A stretch of 64,000 bases of DNA from Streptococcus hillyeri (lineage in GTDB: Bacteria; Bacillota; Bacilli; Lactobacillales; Streptococcaceae), in NCBI RefSeq assembly GCF_003686955.1, contig NZ_RCVM01000005.1, positions 27,215 to 91,214 of the forward strand, given 5' to 3'. Below the pieces are notes generated by a model, which searched no databases, was not told the DNA's origin, and saw nothing but the letters and a program-made list of their open reading frames with translations. The position numbers and the translations under genes are program-made. This document shows positions 52,041 to 60,271 of the stretch, one piece after another (the first letter of the stretch is position 1; each line of letters begins with the position of its first letter).

Positions 52041-52868
52041 ATGAAATTATCATATAGTTCGCATGGACAAGCCATGCCTGTTGCAACAGAACAAATCACT
52101 CAAGAGGCCTTTGCGGCTATGTCGCATACGGAGATTCGTTGGTTGGGTAATGCCAGCATCTTAATTAATAGTCGAGGTCACATTATCCTAATTGATCCCA
52201 TTTTAGATGGATTTGATATGCCTCTATTGATTGATATGCCGATTGAAAGTACGGCTATTCCGAAAGTTGATAGCTTACTGATTAGTCATATTGATGGAGA
52301 TCATTTGAATTTTGACACGTTGACAAATATCAAAGCAGTTACTAAAGCATATTATGCACCGCCTTACGTTTCTGAGGTAATGACAGAAAAAGGTTACTCA
52401 ACACAAGAGTGTTCACTAGGGCAACCATTTACGATAGGCAATACTTTGGTCACTCCGACACCAACCAAGCACAACTGGCAAAATGGATTGGAAAAATATA
52501 AGTACCGTGAGTGGCGAGAGGAAGAGTATTTAGGTTACTGGATGGATACACCAGATGGTGCGATCTGGTTACCGAGTGATTCTAAGTTATTACCAGAACA
52601 TTTAAATATGCCCGAGCCAGCTGTTATTTTGTTTGATTTTAGTGATAATGATTGGCATATTACTTATGAAGGGGCTGTTACATTAGCCAATACTTACCCT
52701 AAGGCTGAATTGATTTGCATTCACTGGGGAAGTGTTGATGCGCCAGACTGGAACACCTTCAATGGAAATCCAGAAAAATTATTGGCTGATGTTGTCAATC
52801 CAGAAAGGGTACATGCGTTAAACGTGGGACAAAAATTAGTTTTAACAGACAAGGTAGCTAGTCTGTAA
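52041..52868 (+). CDS. MBL-fold (UlaG-like) hydrolase with altered HxHxDH motif
   Basis: A 275-residue protein of the metallo-beta-lactamase fold. IRWLGNASILIN and IILIDPILDG match the UlaG/YtnP-like N-terminal strands. The metal motif reads SHIDGDHLN (His83, Asp85, Asp87, His88): the second His of HxHxDH is Asp. Further ligands may be His at NWQNG-preceding TKHNW, and ICIHWGS near the C-terminus. UlaG is an L-ascorbate-6-phosphate lactonase; a lactone or ester substrate fits the family, but not specifically. It starts one base after the MFS gene and is clearly in its operon. Confidence 0.8.
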   Translation: MKLSYSSHGQAMPVATEQITQEAFAAMSHTEIRWLGNASILINSRGHIILIDPILDGFDMPLLIDMPIESTAIPKVDSLLISHIDGDHLNFDTLTNIKAVTKAYYAPPYVSEVMTEKGYSTQECSLGQPFTIGNTLVTPTPTKHNWQNGLEKYKYREWREEEYLGYWMDTPDGAIWLPSDSKLLPEHLNMPEPAVILFDFSDNDWHITYEGAVTLANTYPKAELICIHWGSVDAPDWNTFNGNPEKLLADVVNPERVHALNVGQKLVLTDKVASL

Positions 52869-52921
52869 GAAGTTATCTGATCAAATTCAATTCAAATCTT
52901 GTTATGATATTGGAGGAAATT

Positions 52922-53908
52922 ATGGAATATACAAAACTTGGAAATACTGGATTAGAAGTATCAAAAATCTGTCTTGGTTGTATGAGTTTTGGAGATGCTA
53001 GTCAAGGGTTTCATTCAGGATGGTTACTTGATGAAGAAAAATCACGTGTGATTATCAAAAAAGCCTTGGATATGGGGATTAACTTTTTTGACACTGCAAA
53101 TGGTTATGGTAAAGGGTCCAGTGAAGAATATCTGGGGCGTGCTTTACGCGATTTTGCAGATCGAGACGAGGTTGTTATTGCGACAAAAGTGTTTTTCGGA
53201 GACGGTCTCCACGAGGGAAGAAATACAAAAGGTTTGTCACGAAAGGCCATTTTTAACCAAGTAGAGGCGAGTTTGAAACGTTTAGGAACAGATTATATTG
53301 ATATCCTTTATATTCACCGTTGGGACTACCATACACCAATTGAGGAAACCATGTCAGCCTTACATGATTTAGTCAAGGCTGGTAAAGTTCATTATCTCGG
53401 AGCTTCGGCTATGTACGCTTGGCAATTTCAAAAAGCCCAGTATATTGCTGAGAAAAATGGTTGGACACCGTTTTCCGTCATGCAAAATCACTACAATATG
53501 CTCTATCGTGAAGATGAACGGGAGATGATTCCATTTTGTAAAGATTATGGTGTTGGTCTTGCCCCTTATAGCCCACTCGCAGCAGGTCGTATCGTTCGAG
53601 ACTGGGATGCTGACACTGCTAGAAGTAAAGCAGATACAATAGCTATTTCAAAATATGATAGTACGATGGAGCAGGACAAAGCAATTGTAATGAGAGTGGC
53701 AGAAATTTCAGAAAAATATGGGATTACCCGTTCTCAAGTAGCACTTGCATGGCTATGGAAGAAAGGGATAGATTCCCCTATTGTTGGTGTAACAAAGGAA
53801 AAATATTTAGATGATTTTATGGGAGCATTTGAAGTAGCATTAACAGATGAAGATATTGCTTACTTGGATGAACTATACCGGCCACATCAGATTATGGGAG
53901 CTTTATAA
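52922..53908 (+). CDS. Aldo/keto reductase
   Basis: A 328-residue NADPH-dependent oxidoreductase. The catalytic tetrad is visible: Asp in NFFDTANGYG, the Tyr of that motif, Lys in VVIATKVFF, and His in ILYIHRWDYH. The C-terminal cofactor segment is SQVALAWLWKKG...PIVGVTK. ATG52922 has GGAGG 5 bases upstream; the longer frame begins in the leader. It is 53 bases after the MBL gene and likely in the same unit. Substrate unknown. Confidence 0.92.
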   Translation: MEYTKLGNTGLEVSKICLGCMSFGDASQGFHSGWLLDEEKSRVIIKKALDMGINFFDTANGYGKGSSEEYLGRALRDFADRDEVVIATKVFFGDGLHEGRNTKGLSRKAIFNQVEASLKRLGTDYIDILYIHRWDYHTPIEETMSALHDLVKAGKVHYLGASAMYAWQFQKAQYIAEKNGWTPFSVMQNHYNMLYREDEREMIPFCKDYGVGLAPYSPLAAGRIVRDWDADTARSKADTIAISKYDSTMEQDKAIVMRVAEISEKYGITRSQVALAWLWKKGIDSPIVGVTKEKYLDDFMGAFEVALTDEDIAYLDELYRPHQIMGAL

Positions 53909-54080
53909 TATTTTTAGTAATCCATTATCCATTGTATGGGTAGTGCCATTTTAATATTATAGTGTTTTATCTTTAAAATAGTAAACTCGTTTAAGATAAA
54001 TTGTCTCAGTCACAATGAATTCTTCTTCAATATATGGTTGTTTTATAATATTTTATTGCTGGTATTTTCTGCAATCATTA

Positions 54081-54272
54081 CGAGCGACGAAGTCGCCACA
54101 ACTAGCACTTTCCGCAGTGGTGATAACACTAAAACTAATAAGTTTTAGTGTGAAGGGGTTGGCAAGACCTAGGCTTGCCAAGAAGGAATGGAACTCTGTA
54201 GGAGGTCGCTTCCGCCCCACACCACATTAGGAGAAGTGCTAACAAAAATACTAAATAAAAACTAATTGACTT
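54081..54272 (+). repeat. BOX-like element 5a (type A, partial)
   Basis: It contains GCGAC/GTCGC, CACTAAAACT/AGTTTTAGTG and TTGGCAAG/CTTGCCAA hairpins, then the same 30-base type A segment as element 1 (CCTAGGCTTGCCAAGAAGG onward), CCCCACACCACATTAGG and the AAAAACTAATTGACTTT end. The first half and the GTCCACTGGAC hairpin are missing. It abuts element 5b, which points the other way. Confidence 0.75.
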
Positions 54273-54274
54273 TA

Positions 54275-54725
54275 ATACTTAACAAAAATCAAAAATTACT
54301 TTTTGTTTCTTTCTTAAATGTGCGGACGCTCCAAAGGTCTGGGAGACCTTTGGAGGTGGGAAATAGAGTTGACAAAGTCAACATCAAAACCTCCTACGGA
54401 GTTTCATTGCTAGATTTGAGCCTACTTTTCGCAGTAGATGATTGGATGTACTTGTCGACTACTCGACAGCGTCCAACCTAATCATCCTTGCGGGGGAACT
54501 ACTACGAAATTGATTCTCAATTTGTAGTTTTCCCCAAAAAACGTTCTTAGCAAGCAAATTACCCTCGCTTTTTGATTTCTAAGCTCAGGCTGAAGCTGTC
54601 CACTGGACAGTTTCACTAATAAGAATACCACTATAGCGAAAGAAACATGTTAACCTCACTTCGTTCGGTAGTCCATCAAAAGTATTAGAGGTTCTAAAAT
54701 GCTAATTTTGATTTTGGATGAGTAT
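54275..54725 (-). repeat. BOX-like element 5b (type B, complete)
   Basis: Ends ATACTTAACAAAAATC and GATTTTGGATGAGTAT. Inside: CTCCAAAGGTCT/AGACCTTTGGAG, GTTGAC/GTCAAC, GATGATTGG/CCTAATCATC around TGTCGA/TCGACA, a long GGGGAACTAC stem, AAAT/ATTT around the GCGAGGG loop, and AAGCTGTCC/GGACAGTTT (54593-54613). Together with 5a it fills most of the 892-base gap between the aldo/keto reductase gene and cysS. 53909-54080 holds nothing I can name. Confidence 0.82.
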
Positions 54726-54735
54726 AAGAAAGATT

Positions 54736-54776
54736 CACCCTCGTATTTTTGTGCGAGGGTGTCTTTGTGGTATAAT
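54736..54776 (+). promoter_or_regulatory. Hairpin and promoter of cysS
   Basis: CACCCTCG/CGAGGGTG (54736-54761) with a GTCTTTG tail looks like a terminator. Overlapping it are TTGTGC (54749-54754), 16 bases, and an extended -10 TGG-TATAAT (54771-54776). Confidence 0.6.
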
Positions 54777-54800
54777 GAAAGCATTAGAAAAGAAGAGAGT

Positions 54801-56153
54801 ATGAGTATGACGATTAAGATTTATGATACTATGACCCGTAGCTTGCGTGAGTTTGTGCCTTTGGAAGAGGGCAAGGTTAAGATGTATGTCTGCGGTCCCA
54901 CAGTTTATAATTACATTCACGTGGGAAATGGGCGGAGTGCGGTAGCTTTTGATACCATCCGTCGTTATTTGGAGTACCGTGGTTATGACGTGACTTACAT
55001 TTCTAACTTTACGGATGTGGACGATAAGATTATCAAGGGTGCGGCCGCAGAAGCTATGACCACCAAGGATTTTTCAGACAAGCACATTGCGGCTTTTATG
55101 GAAGACACGGCAGCGCTTGGTATCAAGCCGGCGACAAAAAATCCTCGTGTCATTGACTATATGGATGAGATTATTGCTTTTGTAGTTGACCTTGTAGAAA
55201 AAGGCTTCGCTTATGAGTCAGAAGGGGATGTCTATTTCCGTGTGGAAAAATCTGTGGATTACGCTAAGTTAGCCAATAAAACCCTCGATGATTTGGTTTT
55301 AGGAGCCAGTGGGCGTACAGACGAAGAAACTGCTCGCAAGGAAAATCCTGTGGATTTTGCCCTTTGGAAATCGGCTAAGGCAGGCGAAGTGTCTTGGGAG
55401 AGCCCTTGGGGAGCTGGTCGTCCAGGCTGGCACATCGAGTGTTCAGTCATGGCAACTGAAATTTTAGGCGATACCATTGATATTCATGGTGGCGGCGCCG
55501 ACCTTGAATTCCCACACCACACCAATGAAATTGCGCAATCAGAAGCCAAAACGGGTCATAAATTCGTCAACTACTGGATGCATAACGGCTTTGTCAATGT
55601 GGACAATGAAAAAATGTCAAAATCCCTTGGTAACTTCATTACCGTTCACGATGCCCTCAAAACCGTTGATGGACAGGTTCTACGTTTCTTCCTTGCGACG
55701 CAACAATACCGCAAACCAATTAATTTTACCGAAAAGGCCATCCATGATGCTCAGACCAATCTGAAATACCTGAAAAACACTTATGAACAACCTTTCACAG
55801 GTCAAGTGAATGCTGATGAACTAACTGATTTTGTAACAAAATTCACTGATGCTATGGATGAAGATTTCAACACAGCAAACGGGATTACAGTGATTTTTGA
55901 AATGGCCAAGTGGATTAACTCAGGCAACTATGATGAAACAGTTAAAGCGGCATTGACCAAGATGTTAGAGGTCTTTGGGATTGTCTTTAAGGAAGAAGTT
56001 TTGGATGCTGACATTGAGCGCTTGATTGAGGAACGCCAAGCAGCGCGTGCCAATCGTGATTTTGCGACAGCTGACCGTATCCGTGATGAATTGGCAGCGC
56101 AGGGGATTAAGTTGCTTGATACCAAGGATGGTGTGAGGTGGACGCGTGACTAA
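54801..56153 (+). CDS. cysS: Cysteinyl-tRNA synthetase
   Basis: A 450-residue class I synthetase. The zinc-binding CGPTVYNYIHVGN region includes the HIGH-like motif; KMSKSLGNF binds ATP; WHIECSVM supplies another zinc ligand. ATG54801 (MSMTIKIYDTMTRSL) follows AAGAAGAGAGT; ATG54807 is also possible. The longer frame begins within the BOX-like end and is not coding. mrnC overlaps its stop by 8 bases, the standard Firmicute arrangement. Confidence 0.96.
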   Translation: MSMTIKIYDTMTRSLREFVPLEEGKVKMYVCGPTVYNYIHVGNGRSAVAFDTIRRYLEYRGYDVTYISNFTDVDDKIIKGAAAEAMTTKDFSDKHIAAFMEDTAALGIKPATKNPRVIDYMDEIIAFVVDLVEKGFAYESEGDVYFRVEKSVDYAKLANKTLDDLVLGASGRTDEETARKENPVDFALWKSAKAGEVSWESPWGAGRPGWHIECSVMATEILGDTIDIHGGGADLEFPHHTNEIAQSEAKTGHKFVNYWMHNGFVNVDNEKMSKSLGNFITVHDALKTVDGQVLRFFLATQQYRKPINFTEKAIHDAQTNLKYLKNTYEQPFTGQVNADELTDFVTKFTDAMDEDFNTANGITVIFEMAKWINSGNYDETVKAALTKMLEVFGIVFKEEVLDADIERLIEERQAARANRDFATADRIRDELAAQGIKLLDTKDGVRWTRD

Positions 56154-56547
56154 TCTTGATGTCAATTTGATCAATGGCATAGCGCTCGCATTTGAAGGGG
56201 ACGCGGTGTATTCCATGTATATTCGCCGTCACTTGATTTTTACAGGTCAGACCAAGCCCAATCAGCTGCACCGCTTAGCGACAAAATATGTGTCTGCAAA
56301 AGCACAGGCAAGTCTGATTACGAAAATGTTAGAAGCGCAGCTATTGACCGAAAAAGAAGAAGAAATCTACAAGCGTGGCCGCAATGCCTCAACCCATACC
56401 AAGGCTAAGAATACGGATATCATCACTTACAAGATGTCCACAGGTTTTGAAGCGGTTCTTGGCTACCTTCACATGACCGAGCAAATTGAGCGCATGGAAG
56501 AGCTGATTGGGTGGTGTATCAAGACTATTGAGGAGGAAAATCAGTGA
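56146..56547 (+). CDS. mrnC: Mini-ribonuclease 3
   Basis: A 133-residue RNase III catalytic domain without the double-stranded RNA binding domain; in Bacillus it matures the ends of 23S rRNA. The signature (NGIALAFEGDAVYSMYIRRH) has the Glu and Asp metal ligands, and the second acidic site is in TGFEAVLGYLHM. GTG56146 overlaps cysS, with GAGGTGG upstream. The next gene overlaps by GTGA. Confidence 0.92.
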   Translation: MTNLDVNLINGIALAFEGDAVYSMYIRRHLIFTGQTKPNQLHRLATKYVSAKAQASLITKMLEAQLLTEKEEEIYKRGRNASTHTKAKNTDIITYKMSTGFEAVLGYLHMTEQIERMEELIGWCIKTIEEENQ

Positions 56548-57029
56548 TTTCTTTTTTCAAAAATTTGTTGAGAGGTCAGGAAGATTATCTTGAATTTGAT
56601 AACTTTAATTTTAAGTTAGTAATTATCCAAGAGCTCATGTATGAACAGGAAGTTCTGACACCGAAGTTTGATGTCTACGAGTATGCCAAACAAGTTCCTG
56701 TTGATTTCGAAGCGACCTACGATGGTGTGGCACCAGAAGTTAAGAACTATTTTGAGGCTTTCAAAATTCCCAAACGATTAGCAAAATATGTTAAAAAGCT
56801 CTATTTAGATGGTGGTAATGACATTTATTTACAGCTAATGCCTTACGGCGATGGTGAGGGAGATGAGTTCGATATCTCAGAAATCTCTCCAAGAGAACTT
56901 GGTCAATTTAAACAGTTAGTTGAAATTGATGCTCAAGCAGTGAATTATTTTTCTCCAGAAGCAACTGACTATCTACGAAGTCAAGGTATTGCTGTAAAAG
57001 AATATCAACATAAAGTAAAAAAGAATTGA
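56544..57029 (+). CDS. Conserved small protein of unknown function (possibly DUF6892-like)
   Basis: A 161-residue soluble acidic protein. No domain is certain; the opening ISFFKNLL...EDYLEFDNFNFKLVIIQELMYE and its length recall DUF6892-type proteins, but I hold this loosely. It starts at GTG56544, overlapping the mrnC stop as GTGA, with GAGGAGG upstream, so translation is coupled. A terminator ends the cysS-mrnC unit right after it. Confidence 0.65.
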   Translation: MISFFKNLLRGQEDYLEFDNFNFKLVIIQELMYEQEVLTPKFDVYEYAKQVPVDFEATYDGVAPEVKNYFEAFKIPKRLAKYVKKLYLDGGNDIYLQLMPYGDGEGDEFDISEISPRELGQFKQLVEIDAQAVNYFSPEATDYLRSQGIAVKEYQHKVKKN

Positions 57030-57048
57030 AATGCTCAATTCTTTTTTT
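57021..57048 (+). terminator. Rho-independent terminator
   Basis: AAGAATTGA/TCAATTCTT with a T7 tail, overlapping the stop codon of the preceding gene. Confidence 0.85.
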
Positions 57049-57115
57049 GTTTTCTTACGAATAGTTAGATAAGAGGGACAGAGAGTTCCGATTTTATATG
57101 TTGAGGAGAAAAGAA

Positions 57116-57895
57116 ATGACTTATAAACGTTTATCATCAGCAGTCCTTTTAGGGGGTGCACTACTAGGATTATCAGGACAACAAGTGGCTATGGCAGAGG
57201 AAACTCCTAATCAAGTAGTAGAGCAAACGACAGAATTGCAATATAGTTTAGGTATTCCTACAAGTGCCACTCTGCGCTCTGATCAGACAGCTATTGACCT
57301 TGCGATAACCCTGCCTAAGAAATTTGAGGAAGCCAAGGTTGTCACAGTTGAGTTGAGAAATATTGTAGGGAAAGAGTTGAATACGTTAGATTATACCGTT
57401 CCTAAAGGACAACAAAAATTCACTTGCTGGTTTAGTTTGGCAGGATTGCAAGAAGAAGGGTACTATGTGACGGTTACTCTTCCAGATGGATCAGTTACCC
57501 ACTCAGGCTATTCTAAGAGCATCTACATCCAGCAACCTAATGAAACAGGAACACCAGAAAAAAATCAAAATACAGAAAAGGTTTCTCAAGAGAAAATAAC
57601 TCAGAAAAATGCACCTCAGCAAGCCAATCAATCACCGACAGTAGAAGGTGAAGAGAAGCCAAAAACTCAAGAGAAACCTACTGTTTCTTCTGTCAAAAGT
57701 GACGAAAAACTAGACACGACAAAGGTGAATGGTGCAAAACAAACTGCTGTAACTCAAAAAGCAACTCTTAGTTCATCAAATCAGCTGTCGCAAGCTCCCA
57801 AAGACTCAGGGTTTTCTAAGGTAGTTATAGCAGTAATGGGAATCGGTGCTGTCGGATTACTAGCAGGATTGACCTATTTTTTCAAAAAACGATAA
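57116..57895 (+). CDS. Secreted protein with wall-anchor architecture but no LPXTG
   Basis: A 259-residue protein. Signal peptide: MTYKRLSSAVLLGGALLGLS to about AMA/EE (residue 28). Residues about 40-140 form a beta-rich domain (ATLRSDQTAIDLAITLPKKF to YSKSIYIQ) of unrecognised family, which could be a ligand-binding fold. A Lys/Gln/Thr-rich linker follows. The end has the sortase layout, a hydrophobic segment (VVIAVMGIGAVGLLAGLTYFF) and KKR, but the pentapeptide is APKDSG instead of LPXTG. It may be only membrane-anchored or use a variant sortase. SD GAGGAG. Confidence 0.75.
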   Translation: MTYKRLSSAVLLGGALLGLSGQQVAMAEETPNQVVEQTTELQYSLGIPTSATLRSDQTAIDLAITLPKKFEEAKVVTVELRNIVGKELNTLDYTVPKGQQKFTCWFSLAGLQEEGYYVTVTLPDGSVTHSGYSKSIYIQQPNETGTPEKNQNTEKVSQEKITQKNAPQQANQSPTVEGEEKPKTQEKPTVSSVKSDEKLDTTKVNGAKQTAVTQKATLSSSNQLSQAPKDSGFSKVVIAVMGIGAVGLLAGLTYFFKKR

Positions 57896-57945
57896 TTTAT
57901 AGAGAACAGATTAGCAAGCTCTAGCTGTTATTGAGATAAAAAAGA

Positions 57946-57997
57946 AACGAATGCTTAACACTTTAGAAGGTATTTTCTAGTGTTAGCGTCGTTTTTT
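57946..57997 (+). terminator. Terminator before rlmB
   Basis: AACGA..GC.TAACACT pairs with AGTGTTA.GC..TCGTT around an A/T-rich loop and ends in TTTTTT. Confidence 0.7.
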
Positions 57998-58067
57998 ATT
58001 TGCTCTGACTTGTCCAAAATCAAAATTTATGAAAAGGGATAAAAAATGACCTCCTAGCTGAGTTTCG

Positions 58068-58076
58068 TGCTATAAT
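58068..58076 (+). promoter_or_regulatory. Extended -10 promoter of rlmB
   Basis: TGC followed by TATAAT (58071-58076). The predicted +1 falls at about 58083, the A of the start codon, so the mRNA may be leaderless. Confidence 0.6.
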
Positions 58077-58082
58077 GAAGAC

Positions 58083-58829
58083 ATGAAAGAAAGAAAACAA
58101 GAAGAAGTGACAGATATCGTCTACGGCGTACATGCCGTCACTGAAAGCCTGCAAGCCAATACAGGTAATAAACTCTATATCCAAGATGACCTTCGTGGCA
58201 AAAATGTGGATAAAATCAAAAACCTAGCCACTGAAAAGAAGGTTTCGATTTCTTGGACACCCAAAAAGACCTTGAATGAGATGGCCAACAACGGTATCCA
58301 CCAAGGCTTTGTCTTGCGTGTATCGGAGTTCGCTTATGCCGAATTATCTGCGATTATGGAAAAAGCAGAGCAGGAAGAAAATCCCCTCATTCTTATTTTG
58401 GACGGACTGACAGACCCACATAATTTGGGGTCAATCTTGCGAACAGCTGACGCTACAAAAGTAGCAGGCGTGATTATTCCAAAACACCGTGCCGTTGGTG
58501 TAACACCAGTTGTTGCTAAAACCTCAACAGGTGCTGTGGAACATGTTCCGATTGCCCGTGTGACCAATCTCAGTCAAACCTTGGATAAATTAAAAGCAGC
58601 AGGTTTCTGGATTTTTGGAACGGACATGAACGGTACTCCAAGCCACAAATGGAATACTGCTGGCAAGCTGGCTCTTATCATCGGCAACGAAGGTAAAGGC
58701 ATTTCAGCTAACATCAAAAAACAAGTGGATGAGATGATTACTATTCCTATGGATGGGCATGTGCAGAGCTTAAATGCTAGTGTAGCGGCAGCCATTCTCA
58801 TGTATGAGGTGTTTAGAAATAAACAATAG
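58083..58829 (+). CDS. rlmB: 23S rRNA 2'-O-methyltransferase, TrmH/SpoU family (RlmB type)
   Basis: A 248-residue SPOUT methyltransferase. The N-terminal L30e-like RNA-binding domain (DIVYGVHAVTESL...) is followed by the SPOUT core with ILDGLTDPHNLGSILRTAD (motif 1), IGNEGKGIS (motif 2) and IPMDGHVQSLNASVAAAI (motif 3, the knot). In E. coli RlmB methylates G2251. No Shine-Dalgarno precedes ATG58083; the start agrees with other streptococcal RlmB proteins. It lies in the usual cysS-mrnC-rlmB-yacP order, with the wall-type gene inserted. Confidence 0.93.
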   Translation: MKERKQEEVTDIVYGVHAVTESLQANTGNKLYIQDDLRGKNVDKIKNLATEKKVSISWTPKKTLNEMANNGIHQGFVLRVSEFAYAELSAIMEKAEQEENPLILILDGLTDPHNLGSILRTADATKVAGVIIPKHRAVGVTPVVAKTSTGAVEHVPIARVTNLSQTLDKLKAAGFWIFGTDMNGTPSHKWNTAGKLALIIGNEGKGISANIKKQVDEMITIPMDGHVQSLNASVAAAILMYEVFRNKQ

Positions 58830-58850
58830 GGGCAACAGAGGAGGCAATCC

Positions 58851-59366
58851 ATGAAAAAGAAACTCATGCTAGTTGATGGTTATAACATGATTGCCTTCTG
58901 GCAAGAGACCAAGCAGGCATTCAAAACCAATCAATTAGATGAAGCGCGAAACATTTTATTGCGCAAACTCAATAACTATGCTAATTTTGAACAGATTGAG
59001 ATAACCTGTGTCTTTGACGCTCAGTATGTTCCAGGAAATCGACAACGCTACGATCAGTACAAGGTAGAAGTCATTTTTACCGAAGAAAATGAGACTGCAG
59101 ATGATTACATCGAACGTATGGCGGCTGAGCTAAACACATCATTAAATTTGGTAGAAGTAGCAACCAGCGACCTCAATGAACAGTGGACCATTTTTGCACA
59201 AGGTTGTTTGCGCGTCTCTGCGCGTGAATTAGAACAACGTGTCAACACTGTGAAATCTGACTTAGATAAATTATCTGCACAAATTGACTTGAAAAAGCCT
59301 CGCTTATCAGCAATTGCAGATGACCAAATGGATTTATTGAAAAATTTATTACATTCTATGGAATAA
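58851..59366 (+). CDS. rae1: NYN-domain endoribonuclease Rae1/YacP
   Basis: A 171-residue PIN-like NYN nuclease. Acidic catalytic residues are in LMLVDGYNMIAFW, TCVFDAQYVPG and ENETADDYIERMA, and later VATSDLNEQWT. Bacillus Rae1 cuts mRNA in the ribosomal A site. SD GAGGAGG. It is 21 bases after rlmB and ends at a strong terminator. Confidence 0.92.
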   Translation: MKKKLMLVDGYNMIAFWQETKQAFKTNQLDEARNILLRKLNNYANFEQIEITCVFDAQYVPGNRQRYDQYKVEVIFTEENETADDYIERMAAELNTSLNLVEVATSDLNEQWTIFAQGCLRVSARELEQRVNTVKSDLDKLSAQIDLKKPRLSAIADDQMDLLKNLLHSME

Positions 59367-59368
59367 TA

Positions 59369-59394
59369 AAAAAAGCTGGGCTTCCAGCTTTTTT
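59369..59394. terminator. Bidirectional terminator
   Basis: AAAAAGCTGG/CCAGCTTTTT with a CTT loop region; A-run before and T-run after, serving rae1 and the convergent def gene. Confidence 0.88.
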
Positions 59395-59409
59395 GTTATC
59401 TTTAGTCGC

Positions 59410-60024
59410 TTAGTCTAAAATAATCACACCATCTTCGATTTTAAAAGGTTCAGCAATGTTGATGCGGTCATAGAACATGACACCGTTGAGGTGGTCGATT
59501 TCATGCTGAACAACAATGGCGTTGTAGCCTTTGAACTTGACCTTGTGTTTTTCGCCGTTTTTATCAAGGTATTCGACAGTAATACGAGCGTGACGAGGGA
59601 CGTAACCTTCAACAACGCGATCGACAGATAGGCAGCCTTCTCCGTCAGCCAGCGCAGCTTGTTGGACAGAATGTGCGACAATTTTAGGGTTGTACATAAT
59701 CGCTTGTAAACTGTAGGCTTCTGTCGGAGGATTGCCCTCTTCATCCTCTGGATTTGGGACAAGGCAAGCAATAATGCGTTTTGACACATCTAATTGTGGA
59801 GCAGCAAGGCCAACCCCACCACGTAGTCCCATCTTTTCAGCGGTCACTGGGTCTTGGGAGTTTTTCAAAAATTGCATCATTTTTTCGCCAAGAATAATGT
59901 CCTCATCGCTTAATGGCAGAGCAACTTCAGCAGCTTTTTCACGAAGTGTCGGATGACCTTCGCGAATAATATCATCCATGTTAATCAAGTGACTAGCTTT
60001 GATTAATTTATCTTGTGCAGTCAT
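59410..60024 (-). CDS. def: Peptide deformylase
   Basis: A 204-residue metal hydrolase that removes formyl groups from new proteins. All three motifs are present: [13 protein letters not shown] and QHEIDH. It is a type II (Gram-positive) deformylase, with the extra N-terminal part and the [12 protein letters not shown] insertion. The start agrees with other streptococci although the Shine-Dalgarno is weak. It is transcribed alone, divergent from the NCS2 permease gene. Confidence 0.95.
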   Translation of the reverse strand: MTAQDKLIKASHLINMDDIIREGHPTLREKAAEVALPLSDEDIILGEKMMQFLKNSQDPVTAEKMGLRGGVGLAAPQLDVSKRIIACLVPNPEDEEGNPPTEAYSLQAIMYNPKIVAHSVQQAALADGEGCLSVDRVVEGYVPRHARITVEYLDKNGEKHKVKFKGYNAIVVQHEIDHLNGVMFYDRINIAEPFKIEDGVIILD

Positions 60025-60212
60025 AATAAATACCTAGAGCCTGTCATCCTTTCGTATTGACTAGAAAAAAGTTGAAGAGATAACTGTTTCTGGCTCTTAA
60101 TCCTTTCCGTTCTAACAATTTCTTATTCATTCTATCACAAAAAAAGAGATAATAAAAGCAAAGATGGATAAGCGAACGATTTAAGTTTTTTTGATAAAAT
60201 AGTTCAGAAATG

Positions 60213-60241
60213 TTGCTAATGTTTTCTAGTTTTGTTATACT
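60213..60241 (+). promoter_or_regulatory. Promoter of the NCS2 permease gene
   Basis: TTGCTA (60213-60218), 17 bases, and an extended -10 (TGT, TATACT at 60236-60241). Confidence 0.6.
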
Positions 60242-60271
60242 GTAGTCTAAAAATTAATGAAAAGGTGTATT

